Below are positions 1 through 13,417 of a stretch of DNA of 64,000 nucleotides, one piece after another. Below the pieces are notes generated by a model. It saw only the letters and a program-made list of their open reading frames with translations, had not been told where the DNA came from and ran no database searches. This DNA comes from Aphrophora alni (lineage: Eukaryota > Arthropoda > Insecta > Hemiptera > Aphrophoridae). Location: positions 15,270,954 to 15,334,953 of the forward strand of contig OY740771.1 of the NCBI GenBank assembly GCA_963513935.1, in the 5' to 3' direction. Position 1 is the first letter of the stretch, and each line of letters opens with the position of its first letter. The translations under genes and the position numbers were made by a program.

Positions 1-32
1 TTTTTTATGAGAATTGTGTTTGTTATACTGTA
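1..32 (+). repeat. Partial arm of the PLE-like hairpin family
   Basis: The first ~30 bases (TTATGAGAATTGTG, then GTTTGTTATACTGT) match the distal part of the hairpin arm that ends at 2229, lacking a short CTGTGTG segment. The element continues beyond the window edge, so its structure cannot be judged. Confidence 0.6.
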
Positions 33-149
33 AGTCCAAATTTGGTATAGATATTTCGTATCTGACATTATCAATGTACCAAAAACCACGACCTAGTTTT
101 GTATTTTTTTTTTGAAAATTGCGGCCGTTTAAAATTTTGAAAGTCGGAA

Positions 150-592
150 AATTTAATTAAAATTGTCAAAATGGCAGCGATTTTTTTCTTCATTTTGTAT
201 ACATTAAATTAGAAATTTTTTGTAGATTTCATTTGTACATATAAACCCCATACTCCTTATAACAGATATCGAAATTATTGTAAAAATCTAATTTTCAAAC
301 TTAACCTCCAAAGAAAGTCTAATTTTTGTATAGTTTATCCAGTAGGGTCGAGCGAAACGAGTGTAATCTTTTAATACGAAGCTCATTAATCCTTACCCAT
401 CGTCAAGAATGTATAGATATACATAATTACGTGGTTCAGAAAACCAGTGTAACAACTGTTTTAAATAATCTTCGTAAAACACCTTGATTTACTAAAACGA
501 AACCAATTTTTGGGTGTTATTCAGAGGATATGCTTGTATTATGAGGCTGGGTAAGTACCATAATAACGTCAATCTAATTGTTCTTTACATAG
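150..592 (+). repeat. Repeat family A, copy 1
   Basis: This is a decayed copy of the commonest dispersed family in the window. Landmarks in order are AAAATGGCAGCG, the CCAGTAGGGTCGAGCGAAAC box, GTGTAACAACTGTTTTAAA, GAGGATATGCTTGTATTA and GGCTGGGTAAGTACC. The same ordered blocks recur at about 15 other places on both strands. It has no coding capacity. Class is unknown; a non-autonomous DNA element or SINE-like element is possible. Confidence 0.65.
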
Positions 593-1059
593 AGTCATTT
601 CACAATAACGATTTACATAATCTGCTAGTTCAGTGGTAACCAATGTTTAAATCCCATACCTAATAACAAAAACCTGTCGAAGATCTCTCTAAATTAAAAG
701 ACAAGCAGGTAGCGAGGGAAATCAAGACGCCTTATGTGAACATATGTTGAACCTAATTTATTTTGGCGCTCTCGGTTGAAACTAAATTGGAGATGTAATT
801 ACGACCAGGTCAGTGGATCGGTCGCTACCTGTCCCGGGTGTACAGGTGGACTCGCTCAGACGTAGTTCCCAGCTAATTTGGTAATATTTGTAGGTCGGTA
901 TGAAGTAAGCTTTTGTAATTAATTTTTCGATTAGATAAAGTTATAATGGTTTTGTTATAAATAGTATAATTAATCAATCCGTGTTTAAGTATTGCACCAA
1001 CTATCAGACGTTGCTAATGCAAGTGGATATTATTTTTAGGTTCAACGTTTCGTCATATT
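593..1059. other. No gene or repeat recognised
   Basis: AT-rich sequence with a modestly less AT-rich stretch near 780-880. No open frame, RNA fold or similarity to other parts of the window was recognised. Confidence 0.4.
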
Positions 1060-1700
1060 TATTTCACGTTGTGTAGATTGGTCAGAAATGGATGTAGTAT
1101 TTTTTGGTTGACAGAGTGTCCCGATAAAGGTGATTTAGGCATTTATTTTTGTATTATATACATCATAACGTACAAAAAATCACAAATAATATATACAGTC
1201 GATTTTCGGTTCGTTATCCGTCTATCCGTCATTCTATTGTCAAAAAAATGTTATAACTCAAGAAATAGATAAGATTTTGAGTTTAGATTTGGTGTAAGCA
1301 TTTTGTATGTTTCGTACTACTAACATGAAGACTTTATTTTTATAATTTTCAAAATGGCGGTCGTGTAAAACTTTTATCTTCGAATATGTTCAAAACCGTT
1401 AACTTATTTATTTATTTTTTTTTAAATAATTTTGCCCTCATTTCTGCTTAAGAGTAAATTGAATTATTGTAATTCTTGAAACGTAATTTAAGAAACAAAT
1501 TTGGTTGTTCCATATGTTTTTTCATCTCAATAATTTAATAAATAGGTAAAAAAACAATTCCGAGATATTGATGTGAAATACAACAAATTGAAATCGAAAA
1601 CAAACTTTTTAATGGCGTAGAATAAAAATGTTAAATGGCTAATAATGGCTTTAAACGTTTAAAGAAAACGTGTAGACAATTTTGTTTTAATCAAATTGAC
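1060..1700 (+). repeat. Repeat family C, copy 1
   Basis: Contains a TCCGTCTATCCGTC block, then CAAAATGGCGGTCGTGTAAAAC and CAAAACCGTTAACTT. The same block order occurs at 45690-46125 and, less clearly, inside the foldback at 27066-27722. In both copy 1 and the 45.7-kb copy, a hammerhead-like PLE piece lies a few hundred bases or less downstream. Non-coding. Confidence 0.5.
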
Positions 1701-1943
1701 TTTAAATATAGTCAAAAGATTCAGCCAATTACAGATGTTTTTTTGCTTACGAAGAAATGCATTATCAAGAATAATTTTTGTTGTGTTTAGAATTTTAACT
1801 TGTTTCTACCAGATTTGGTCCTTTTATTTTTAATAGAAGCCAAATGTGTGTAACATTTGTATTTTACTGGCTTTATTTATATATATATTTAAATAATATT
1901 ATATATATATTAAATGTTGAGCTTGACTTATGAGAAAAATTAT

Positions 1944-2229
1944 ACAGTATAACAAACACACAGAACACAATTCTTATAAAAAATACGCCTAAGTATCAGA
2001 CACGTTTCAACGACTAGTTCGTCCTCCTCAGTGATACACGAGTTACACCAATCAAACTATAACTTATAGTTATAAAAAAAAAAAAACTTAATATATTTAA
2101 AAACAATAAGTTATAGTTTGATTGGTGTTGCTCGTGTATCACTGAGGAGGACTACCTTGTCGTGGAAACGCGTCTGATACTTAGGCGTATGTTTTATGAG
2201 AATTGTGTTCTGTGTGTTTGTTATACTGT
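1944..2229. mobile_element. Head-to-head hairpin element with two hammerhead-like motifs
   Basis: Two ~124-bp arms (1944-2067 and 2106-2229) are close inverted copies around a 38-bp A/T-rich spacer. Each arm holds a hammerhead-like core. On the plus strand: stem I GTATCA (2136-2141), CTGAGGA (2142-2148), a stem II region, GAA, self-complementary ACGCGT (2168-2173), C, then TGATAC (2175-2180), which pairs exactly with GTATCA. On the minus strand the same parts lie at 2037-1993 with ACGTGT as stem III. Stem II pairs poorly (GAC/GTC only). Hammerheads of this kind are known from Penelope-like retroelements; assignment to PLE is inference. Related pieces occur at 1-32, 35125-35260, 46128-46262 and 46856-47010. 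Confidence 0.7.
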
Positions 2230-2478
2230 TAAATACAATTATCTGAATGTTTTGTTCAAAAATTGTATGCGTTTCGGAGTCATTTGACTAATTTATTTTA
2301 CCTGAAAACTAAAGTGTGTGTTTTTCAACTCTCATTATATATTTTGTACACCAGTTTTTTCGTTGAAATTAATAAAGATACAGTTTTTTTTCAATTCTTT
2401 TTTTTGGTCTAATATTATTAAGATATGTTACATGGACATTAGTTGAGACATATTTTATTAAATGTTACAGATTATGTA

Positions 2479-3042
2479 TATAGGATGTTTCTGTAATGCG
2501 TGAAGATAATTCAGGAGGTGGTTATGTCAAAATAAAGTAGAAGTTCCTATAAACATATCTCCGGAAAAGCTTCTTTTACCAGCTATTGTCATTTTATTTA
2601 TTTTACTAAATGAATTACAGTTCTATAACGGCTTAACCGATTGAGTTGAAATTGTGTACGGTACTCATCTATGTAAAGAATTAGTTCAAGTGAAAATAAT
2701 CAAGTTCTTCCATAATCGGTTCCAAAATGGTGGTCATTTTATTATTTTTTAAATGAAGTATAAAGTTATATTCGTTTAAAATGTTCAATTGTCCGCTATT
2801 TTGAAACGGATTTTAGAAAAAGTTGGTTTCAAACTCGGTTTACATTGTTCAGTATCGTACAAAATTTGAACTAAGTCGGTTAAGCCGTTTTAGAAATATT
2901 AACTATTTAGGAAAAAAAAGAAAATGTCGGATGTAGTGCAAGAAGATTTCCAGACATATGTTTCTAGAAATTTTCCCTTTATTTTGATCTATATAATCCC
3001 ACCTTGAATTATCTCACCTCATTATAGAAACATCCTGCACAT
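2479..3042. mobile_element. Foldback MITE with ~270-bp arms
   Basis: Both ends read inward as AGGATGTTTCTRTAAT, and similarity continues almost to the centre: GATAATTCA, TCAAAATAAAG, AACATATSTCYGGAAA, CGGCTTAACCGA and a CAAAATRG block appear in the same order on both arms. It is therefore a near-palindrome of about 560 bp at roughly 70-75% arm identity. The ends resemble the ACAGGGTGT-type ends of mariner-related MITEs flanked by TA, which is family knowledge plus inference. No transposase is present. Confidence 0.7.
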
Positions 3043-5160
3043 AGGGCGTAGAACCAACTTTGTTCTTTAATTACAGTTCAATTCGCAAATGAATCTGAAA
3101 TCAGAGGGGAATTTTTCGTTAGCCGTAACTCGAAAACGAAGATTTTTTTGTATATATATTTGTTTACATGAAGTTTTTTATCTATAGACTCAGCTCCTTT
3201 ATTTTTCCCTGCAATTTTGTATCACTGAATATGTAAAAAAATAAATAATAAATAAATAAATTATTTTACCAATAACATTCAGTGAAATTTGTTGGCGTTT
3301 ATTGTACGTTCGTTATGAATGTGTTGAACGAATTCAATGAATAAATAATTATTTTAAGTAAGAAAATAAATTAAATGTCATCGCATTGGCAACGTGGATA
3401 GAATTTGAGGTCTTATGAAATATATTATTTTGTACAAATAACTCATTTTTATTACAAATATAACTTTTGCACTAAATTTTAAAGACATAGTTTTGTTAGT
3501 TAATAAAAATTTAAAACTTAATTTATATCTTGTATTTTGATTATTATTCATTGCTGTTCTTCAAACTTGCGTCTCCACATGTACAATAGACAGTTTCTTT
3601 ACAAATTTATCATTAGAACAATTTTTTTCAAGGCGCTTGGAGTATGTTATTAAAATTTAATAAGTACGGTACTTTGAATTATTTTTCAACGCCGTAATCA
3701 ACTTATCTTCCTATTATTGTTTTTAGACGCCGAACCCTCTAGATCTGTCTTCCTCAACCTAGAGTATTTATTATTTACGATGCTCCTCCATTACAAAGTT
3801 CAAGTAAAACGTTTACCTAATCAGCTGATATGAGTTCAATTCTATAGAAAGTAACCCTTGTATTGAAATAACCCTAAGCGTTGTTGTACTGTAAAGGTAA
3901 ATTAAAATAATAGAAGCTTTTAAGTTGTTCGTCATGGTTTGATAGATTTCCAGCAGAAATAGTTTGTTAAACGGGGCACGTGTATGGGGGGGAGGGGGCA
4001 TATGTTGCGGAACTGTGGTCGAAGAATCGTGAACACATGTTGGACAGGTTGGATGCAACTGGCGTCACAATGAGACGGGCGTACTCACTTGATCTGGAGA
4101 TTGTTAAGTTGTATGTGGGTTTGATATTTATAATTATGTGGAGTTTTGTGGCCCAGGAATTTATTACTAAATCCTGAAAATTGTCGTATTAACAGACGGC
4201 TATGCCTTTCCTTTGAGGATACGTAATACAGCTAGTGTCACAAGCGTCCATGATCTGGTGGAATCTCAATGTCTTATGTTCGGTGTTCTACAGCAAATCT
4301 CGTGACTTTTTAGTTTTTTACCATAAAAGTAACTGCTAAAAAAAAAAACCAAATTACGATTTACTCAAAATCGGATCTAACGATTTTGAGCAAATATCAC
4401 TCAAATGTAGCCTCATAAACCCAAACGAAACCTATTTTTGGCTATTTCAACAAAAACGCCGGCTTGTGAATTATCAGTATAAAAATAAAAAAGACTTTTG
4501 TAGGGTTGTTATAAAATACACCATATCTGAAAATTATCTCAACAGATATCGTTTAAATTTTAGTTCAATGTGAAACTTAATGACCCAAACAAGTATGCAA
4601 TATCGCAAGTCAAAACAAATTTAGAAATAATACACTAAAATTTAATTAAGCCATCATACATAAACATCATACACCGTAAATGTTTATGGCACAAGTAAAG
4701 CTAATTTTCAAGTTATTTAATTTTTTTAATATTTTTTATATAGGTTCATAATTAATTTTCATATTTTGACTTTCAAAAAACGAACACATTTTTTTGTGAC
4801 GATTATATTTTGGTTTGTTTTTATATGGTTTATTAAGAAAGTTAGATAGATATTTTTACATTGTTTATTTGTTACCAACCTGGCACAAGATCTCTGGGTC
4901 ATGCCGTTAAGTATGGTAATATTTTAAAGATTTTCATTGATATTTGATTTTTTTTTAACTCTGTTGTATTCTATTTTCCATTTTGTTAGTTATGTACTAA
5001 AAAACACATTACTGTATATTAAATTTATTAATAAGCGATGATTCGTCAATCAAATTTAATTATCATGACTACAAAATAAAAATAAATTAACTTTATAAAT
5101 ATAATATCTATAACTCCATCAACTTTTTATATAATACTAAATAATAACAGTATCATTACT
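3043..5160. other. No gene recognised
   Basis: AT-rich non-coding sequence. The short frames around 3813-4177 overlap on opposite strands and resemble no known protein. 4330-4500 shares a diffuse pattern (AATTACGATTTACTCAAAATC) with 20740-20900, suggesting another old dispersed repeat. Confidence 0.4.
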
Positions 5161-5179
5161 ACACAGAAAGATTGAAACT

Positions 5180-5310
5180 GGTGTTACCTCTGAAAAGTTA
5201 CAAAACTGGAAAAGGTAATCGCCAGGATTTTTTAAGCTAAAACTAGAGGTATTACAATTTTTTCACATTCACCCCATTTTTCCATAATGGCAGTTGGGTC
5301 TAAATTTTCT
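5180..5310 (-). repeat. Dispersed repeat D, copy 1
   Basis: Reverse complement of a block also found at 6260-6420 and 62130-62255: GTAATACCTCTAGTTTTA, then AAAAAATCCTGG, then TTTTGTAACTTTT. Together with the 6.3-kb copy it forms an inverted pair about 1 kb apart. Non-coding. Confidence 0.6.
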
Positions 5311-6259
5311 TATGGAAACCCATTTTTTGTAATTTTTGAAAAAACGCGTTAAGATACGATATCTCGAAACAATTAAGAGCCGTTGGGACTTAAATAATTT
5401 TTAAAAATACCAAATTCCAGTTGTTTTCAGAGACGATTTTTCTAATTTTTTAGAGTAAAATTCAAGTGAAATTTAATCTATAAATAGGATAAAAGGTGTA
5501 ATAACACTACTGTTAGTTATATTTTTTTCTGTTTGTTGAAGAATACCAGAGTTATCAATAGAAAACAAAACTCATAATTCTCTAGAACCTCCACTGTCTT
5601 ACAACAGCTTCTTATTATAACTAAATGTATCACACCTTGAGAATTAAGTACAATATGTATTATTAAATCATTGTTAATACATTTGTTTCGGATATAAATT
5701 GTTATTCATATGGTCTAATACATCCAGTAACAATAACAAACTGGTGTGAGTCAGTATATGTTGTAGACAATAAGAAAAGTTCAATAAAAGAAAGTCGTTA
5801 AATCGCCTATTTAAAAATGTCAACATATTAGTTCGAAACTGCTTTGCATTGTAAAATATTCACAACAGCTGTTTTAGGGAATAAAAAGTATCTAACTAAA
5901 CTAAATACCTGATATTTTTAAAGTGAACGTTATTTTTACCGGAAAAATAATAATTTCTCAGAAATGTCACCATTCTTAGTTCTGCCACGCGAGTAAAAAA
6001 ATATGTTGGTTTGCAACTTTTAATATTTTTTTATACATTACAGTCTATTCACAATTGAATTTTAACGGTTTTACGTACGGAAAATGGAATTTTGAAAACG
6101 CCTAAAACCTTGTACTTTTACAATTTTGATCACTTATATCATCAGTTAAGGATATTGAAAAATATCCAAGAATAAAAATTTCCTAAAATAATGTTTTAAA
6201 CAAAATCGTTAAAAAAAAATAATATAAATAAGAAAATTATGAGAAGACCGCTATATTGA

Positions 6260-6420
6260 GAAATGGTGGGTGATATGAAAAATTTGGTAATACCTCTTCG
6301 TTAAACTCAAAAAATCCTGGTACCTACTTTTTAAAGTTTCTGTAACTTTTGTACTTTATCGAATAAACCAGCGGTCGCCTATTTCAAACATCCTGATCAA
6401 ATATTCCTACTCCTTCGTCC
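6260..6420 (+). repeat. Dispersed repeat D, copy 2
   Basis: Carries GGTAATACCTCTTCGTT, AAAAAATCCTGG, TGTAACTTTTGTACTTTATC and GAATAAACCAGC in the same order as copies at 5180-5310 (inverted) and 62130-62255. The three copies differ by many substitutions, so insertion is old. Confidence 0.6.
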
Positions 6421-6871
6421 TTCTTCTGTACAAACGTTTATCTTTGTTGTTTGTTTACAAAGCCGACAGCTGCCGATGTGCTGCGCAGTGTAAAGCGTAA
6501 CGTATGATCAACTTTGATGAACGATGGACGTTTATATTTCAGCTTGTAACCCGCCAGGAGCTCAGTAGGATCCTGCAGGATGAGATCTATATACAATCAT
6601 TGATACTGTTTACCATCACGAATTGAATTCGGAAATTAAAACAAGATTTGGAATTATTTATGTTTGTGAAGATTTAAGTCATTTAATGTTGGATATAGAT
6701 TTGTAACAACATGAATATAAAATGTTACATTTGTAAAACTTGTATCAAGAGATATACTTCAGCATATTTTAAAACGCAATGTTGCAAACTGCATTCATAG
6801 CGATAAATTTACAGTCTGATTGGTAACTAAAAACAGAGATAATATTGCAGCTCTGTGTATAATTATAAATA

Positions 6872-7110
6872 ACTAGCTGATGTCCCCAGTTTCACCTGGG
6901 GATAGCTGAGATAGTTTTATATAGGAATAATTTTTGGAAATGAATTATGACCAAATACAGCAACACAGCGATTTTTATCATATCTACCCATAATTAACAA
7001 AGATATAATACTTGTTCTAGGGGTAAAAAACACCCTTGGAGTGGAACATTTTCAAAACCCTTTCTTAGTATGCGTCTACATACCTACCCCAAACCGTGTA
7101 TCAATTAAAA
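6872..7110 (+). repeat. Possible non-LTR-derived repeat head
   Basis: Begins AACTAGCTGATGTCCCCAG, with a 6-bp inverted repeat CCCCAG/CTGGGG at 6884-6901. An ACTAGCTGA-plus-C-rich start is common in arthropod RTE-related repeats; this is from memory of the pattern and is only suggestive. The remainder is AT-rich and non-coding. Confidence 0.3.
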
Positions 7111-7178
7111 AATTAATTGATTAATTAATTAAGGCTTCTTGGATCCAGAGATTTCGTGATCAGTCCGTGGTACTTGAC

Positions 7179-8039
<861 letters not shown>

Positions 8040-8505
8040 GTGCATTGTACCTATTGTTAATTTCAGCTAGTATGTTAAGTTTCATAATTGAATTTCAATA
8101 ACTCATTAACTCATTTAAAAATTGTGGACATTTAAACCTTTAAATTGAAATAACTCCAAAACTAACCACTTTACAAAACATTTAAAGGATGACTTTTTTT
8201 TACTAAATTTTATGACAAATCCATAGTTGTTTTAAAAAAAAAATCGGTGTAAGGTAAACACATGATATTCGATTGATAGACTTTAAGAAACTAGTGTTAT
8301 AATTACGAGATTCAAAAACCTGTGTAACAACTGTTTTAAACAATCCTAACCTCTTGTGTAAACCCTTTGATCTACCTATACAATTTAACAATTCCTACAA
8401 GTTCAAATTACATTACATTTAGAGGATGTCCTTGTATTACATTGAATGTTAGGACTGGGTAAGTAAATTGATGACCCCATCACCTTTTGTTCTTTATTTT
8501 TTACG
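8040..8505 (+). repeat. Repeat family A, copy 2
   Basis: Family A blocks CCTGTGTAACAACTGTTTTA, CTACCTATACAATTTAACA, TTTAGAGGATGTCCTTGTAT and GACTGGGTAAGTA occur in the expected order. The central GAGCGAAGCGAG box is missing. Non-coding. Confidence 0.6.
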
Positions 8506-8559
8506 TACGATCATTTCTTGAACTTTGTTAGATAGTTTTAAATCACCCTGTATATATTC

Positions 8560-10460
8560 ATTCATATCAAGGCCACTACGTACAAACCTCCTACTGTTAA
8601 AACGACTTTATTATTTCGCGTTTGTTGAAATTTCACTGAATTTAAATTTATTTCAGGTCCGGGAAAACCGCGTATTGGCGGAGAAATCTTTACGACTTGT
8701 TTCTCTGTCATGATTAATTAAAGGTCTAACGTTTCATCGCCTTGATTTATACCTCAAACGATATACCTACGTTACAATACAATTTATACTTCTGAGCTTT
8801 TATGAATTAAGGACAAAATAATTAATGAGGACATGTGTTTCTTTAATTATTTATTACCGCGGTCTGTCTCGCACAAGGCGAAACAAGGTAGTAGTCAATC
8901 TCCTGCGACATTTTCCTGCTGTGATTTATAAATGCTTAACTGTAACTTACCGAATTTTAATGAATTCTTTAGTTTAATTCCCTCCTCTCTTTGTAAACTG
9001 ACAGCAAAGTAAGAAAACTGTTTTTTAAGTTTTGAACAATGAAAGATTTTTTTTCTACACCTTGGTAAAATAGAACTACCTTTTTGTACAATTCAATTTT
9101 GCAAGGACTATCAGAAGGTTTATGTCAATATTTAAAAATGAATAAATATATTTTTTCTTCTATTTTTAACCTTTTGGTAATAGAGTTAATTATTCAATCA
9201 ACATACCTTTTTCTACCCTTCCTGTGAAGTAGTTCTATTGCATCAAAACCTACATGAAGATGCCTCATATTGAGGTAAAACAGCTGTAGCGGTCACACGA
9301 TAGAACTGCTTTTGACGAAGGATAAAAAAAAGGTATGGTTATTAATATATTTTTTGATGAAAGAAAATTCTTCAAGACCCACAAAGAACTTGTTTTATGG
9401 TGGTCTTGGGGAATTTTCTTTCATTGGATATCCACCACAGAGCTCTAGTGATTCATATGACTATATTTTTGTTATAGGCGTCGATAATATAAATTACATT
9501 TTTCTTCAGCCTTTTCTAAAATATACAACCGTTTAAGAGAGATATAAAACTTTTAGAAGAACATTACGAAAATAAGAATTGGGCTCAATTAATCGTCAAA
9601 TCTTTTTATATACAACCGTATTTCTTCAGTCCAGAAAGAAGAACCCCTGTGTCTCTAAGCCAACATTTTCAAATGTAAATCTATTTAATTATTTGTTTTA
9701 TTTTTGTTTATACTATACAACTGTATCGGAGGATCTCAAACGTTTTAAAAATAATACAATTATCTGCCCTGAAACTAAAATTAAATTTCTTATCGAGAAA
9801 TTAGAATGAGTAAAATAGAACTATGATTATTATATTAATTCAGCCACTATAGTTGTGTAATAATTTTATGATCAAACCCAAACTCGAACTCTAAAGAGAA
9901 AAAAAGTTTACAAAAATTGCACCTATTAATTCAATCTATCTAATGACAAGGTGGATTTATTCTTAAATTTTCTTAAATATTTTAGCTTAGTTTAGTTTAT
10001 AGGACCGAAAAATCTATACCCTCAACTTCTTTTAAGAACCACTATTTCATATATTGTGAACGATTGAATATATATATTAAACCAAGAACTTTTGGTTTTC
10101 TGTGCGATTGAAATTTGCCAACAGTCGCTTCCAACAATACAAATCGCTTTTTTTAGTGATTCACCTTCCGCTATACCACAGTTCTGAGAGAACTGACAAA
10201 CTATTTTAGTCTTTAGAGGGACAATTGAACCACATTTAAACACCGCAAAGCCGATTTAAAAAAAAATAATAATAATAATTTAGCCCCAAATTTTGAGTCA
10301 TAAGAAAAAACCTTATATGAACAAAATATGCCCTATTAATTTGCATTTTTCATAAATATTAATGAGACATAAAAATTAATGACTTAAATAACAAACAAAT
10401 TATGACTACGTAACAAATTTCGATAAAATAGGTCCGCTTGTTTCGGCTGAAAAAGACAAC
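8560..10460. other. No recognised gene; possible unassigned coding relic at 9540-9655
   Basis: AT-rich. Around 9540-9655 one plus-strand frame stays open for ~40 codons and includes NWAQLIVKSF and QPYFFSPERRTPVS, a mixed composition that looks more protein-like than neighbouring frames. I do not recognise it. Other short frames here are low-complexity. Confidence 0.25.
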
Positions 10461-10469
10461 ACGCGACAG

Positions 10470-10800
10470 AATAAAAGAAAGTTTTTTGGAATTTCAACGC
10501 TAATTTTTTAACGTACAAAAAATCTAATACCTTTTATTTGTCATAAAATGATGTCCTTAATATTAGGTTTAGCAAGAATTATCACAAATAGGTTAGACTA
10601 GATTGGGTTTGGTTTGATTATGTTAGGTTACGTTAGGTTGTTATATATATTAAGTGTGTATACACGGATAAGCAATAAAGTGAGACAATATGCAGATAAA
10701 GTGCATAACCAATGTCGTAACAACTTTGTCATTTGTTTACTTCCTTATTTACTGTATTTCCTTATTCTAAATCCATTCTTTACCCAACAATGCTGATAGA
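10470..10800 (+). repeat. Dispersed repeat B, copy 1
   Basis: Shares TTTTTTGGAATTTCAAC, CATAAAATGATGTCCTTAA, GCAAGAATYAT.A.AAATAGG, AATATGCAGATAAAGT and AATCCATTCTTTACC with 18720-19060 in the same order. Both copies contain TTAGGTTA-type motifs. Non-coding. Confidence 0.65.
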
Positions 10801-12479
10801 AGTCAAAAACAGTACAAGCATCTAATGTCTTGTAAACTATGGAATCAGCAACATTCATTTCTTTAGAATTATTGGTTAAAAAAACTTATCTCTATGACTA
10901 ATATTCAATTGAGAACATAGTTTTAACAAATGAAAAGGATTTGATTTTTAAAAAGTGGGGTTGAAATTACGAAAAAGATCCCCAAATTTGACTGAAATCG
11001 GTTCACGCTTTATGGCTGTAGAGGACAACACTATAATAACCACTTTTATGGACTCGCGCGACAAACTTAAATATCCACAAAGAAACTCATTATTTACTAT
11101 TTACGAGTGAGTAATTAAATACACGAGATTATTTTAGTTTTCCACTTTATAATATTTATTTCCATATTGACGGTGAATAGAGAAGTTTGGAATAAGAAAA
11201 AAAATAACGTTTACGAATTTTTTATCAGATTCACTAACAACTACTTTTAACCTTGTAACCGTTACATTTGAAGCAAGTTGATACATTATGATGCACCTTG
11301 TATTGCCCTATTAACAATAGCAAACCATATTGTTGAACAATAGGTAATTCGGGTGTTGTCTAAGTCTATGTTAAGTCAACCCATTCCAATGGTAAGTGTT
11401 TAAGGTCAATGGCTGCAATATGTTTTGTGAAATTATGCATCGAGTTTGTAATCTTTACACGTAAAATAATGTATTACAAAGTAATGGTGCGTAAACATTA
11501 CACTATCTTTCTCTAAAATTTAAATAGAAGATTATACTTCCAAGGAAATAAAAGTATTTCTTTGTGATTTCTTAAAATTTGCTGGTTCAGTAGCCAAAAT
11601 CAGGATTAAAATTATCAATAGTTCTTGGAGTATGTAAAAGTTTTCATAAAAAGTTGTACCTACCAGATTGTAAAAGAAAATTATGGTTGAAATTTGAAGA
11701 AAGAAATGGGGGCGTAATAATGGTTTGGATCTTAAATTTTACATTTCCACAAATTTAATATAACTCCTTTTTTAATGCATATTGTTTTTTTTTTTTTTTA
11801 AATACAGTGTCTAATAACTTTTGACTCATAATTCTTGGACTACCATTTTAAAGGAGATGGGATGTAGGCCTATACGTTTTTATCTGATGTCTAGGAACTA
11901 CGTTTAAGGAAATTATAATGAAAATCTATATGATATATTTCAGAAATATGAAGATTTTTGTTTTGTGTGTTATACTAGAAATAATCAAATATTTAGTTAT
12001 TAGTACACAAAATATATAGCATAGTATTTAGCTGTATTCCACAACACAGATGAAAAAATATCATCCCACACTACTTTATAGTTTTATAGAACATGATGGA
12101 TAATCTTCGCTTCAAGTATTAGGTTATTGTTGGCAGATATGTGATAACATGTGCAACGTACATTGCTCAAGTTCGTCTTTTGCAAACGTGCCCTTTCAAC
12201 TCTGACCCAACTAATTTCATTGTGTAGCAAGTGAAATATTTATGCAGTTATTCAATTTATACACATTGTAACTACACTACTGTATTTTACGACGGTATAA
12301 TGTGTTAATGTTGTGGCAGCTCTGGAGAAAAGTGTGTTTAAATCAAAACTAAGGTTGTTACACGATACACTTTGCTGTAAGTGTGTAATTAATCTTTGTA
12401 TCTGATATGGGATAGATAACTTTGTTTTGATTAAGTGCAAACGTTGAAAAACATTGCATTTACTTTCTTAGATACAAAT
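10801..12479. other. No gene recognised
   Basis: AT-rich non-coding sequence. No tandem repeat, RNA gene or protein similarity was seen; the minus-strand 62-codon frame near 12.3 kb resembles nothing known. Confidence 0.4.
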
Positions 12480-13110
12480 CTACATAACAAAACAAGGCGA
12501 AGAAAGTCATCATGAAACTTACCCAAACCCACCATACAGTGTATATAAGTAGATCCATTAAACGTAGTTCAAAAAAGTTAGTTTCTTGTGTCTTGTAGAA
12601 ATGTAAGTTTAGTTAGGTTAGGTTTAAAACAGTTGTTACACAGGCTTTCCGAACATTGTAATTGTGTATATAACTACGTTCTTGACGTAGGCTATAACCT
12701 AACTGGCCTCGTAGTCTCCACTCGCTTCGCTCGCAGCAGTGCTTCGACAATTATGTTACTCAAAGTTTTACGAATGTAAAGGAGTTTCCACTCGCTCCGC
12801 TCGTGACAGTGTCTCGTCCCCGCTGGTTCTCGTAACTATAAAAATATCACATTGTCTTTGCAGATCAGGTTTCGAGCTTACATTTTTGACAATAGTTGTG
12901 CTATTGTCATCGTAGAGAGTTGGTACCATTACATGCAGAACTGAAAGCTGAAAACATTTATTTTATCTCAATTAGTGTGTTATAACTTGAAGAATACAAG
13001 AGATATCACTAAAATATTTAAAATGGCCACCATTTTAAATTCGATTTTTAAAAATTTCAGTAGCATTCTACAGTTCCAAATTTTTAAGAATTACTTTATT
13101 TTTGGCTTTG
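12480..13110 (-). repeat. Repeat family A, copy 3 (most complete 5' and central part)
   Basis: Read on the minus strand: AAAATGGTGGCCATTTTAAA, TAACACACTAATTGAGAT, TTACGAGAACCAGCGGGGAC, CGAGCGGAGCGAGTGGA and CGAGCGAAGCGAGTGGA (two GAGCGAAG-type boxes ~65 bp apart), GTGTAACAACTGTTTTAAAC, and GGTTTGGGTAAGTTTCATGA. TTAGGTTAGG lies inside it. No coding capacity. Confidence 0.7.
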
Positions 13111-13115
13111 TTAAA

Positions 13116-13140
13116 ATATATATATATATATATATATATT
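13116..13140. repeat. (AT)n microsatellite
   Basis: About 24 bp of alternating AT at the upstream edge (in its own orientation) of family A copy 3. Confidence 0.9.
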
Positions 13141-13382
13141 GTAGGTCTAGCTCATGTACTTCTTGAGATAGCCTATTTGACATTAGGTTAACATGAGTTA
13201 ATTGCGGTCAAACTGTCTTAAACAAAACAAGGTTATTATTTAACAATCCTGTTATTTGAGATTATATCTACTTCCTTACAGGAACTATTTGTGATATCAT
13301 ATTCAAATTTTTACTTCACATTCAACCAAATGTTTCAGAACTTGTAACACAATGTTTTAAAAATTAATTAATTTTAATATTG

Positions 13383-13414
<32 letters not shown>

Positions 13415-13417
13415 TAA
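13383..13417. repeat. A-run followed by (AT)n
   Basis: Sixteen A residues followed by ~18 bp of alternating TA. Confidence 0.95.
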
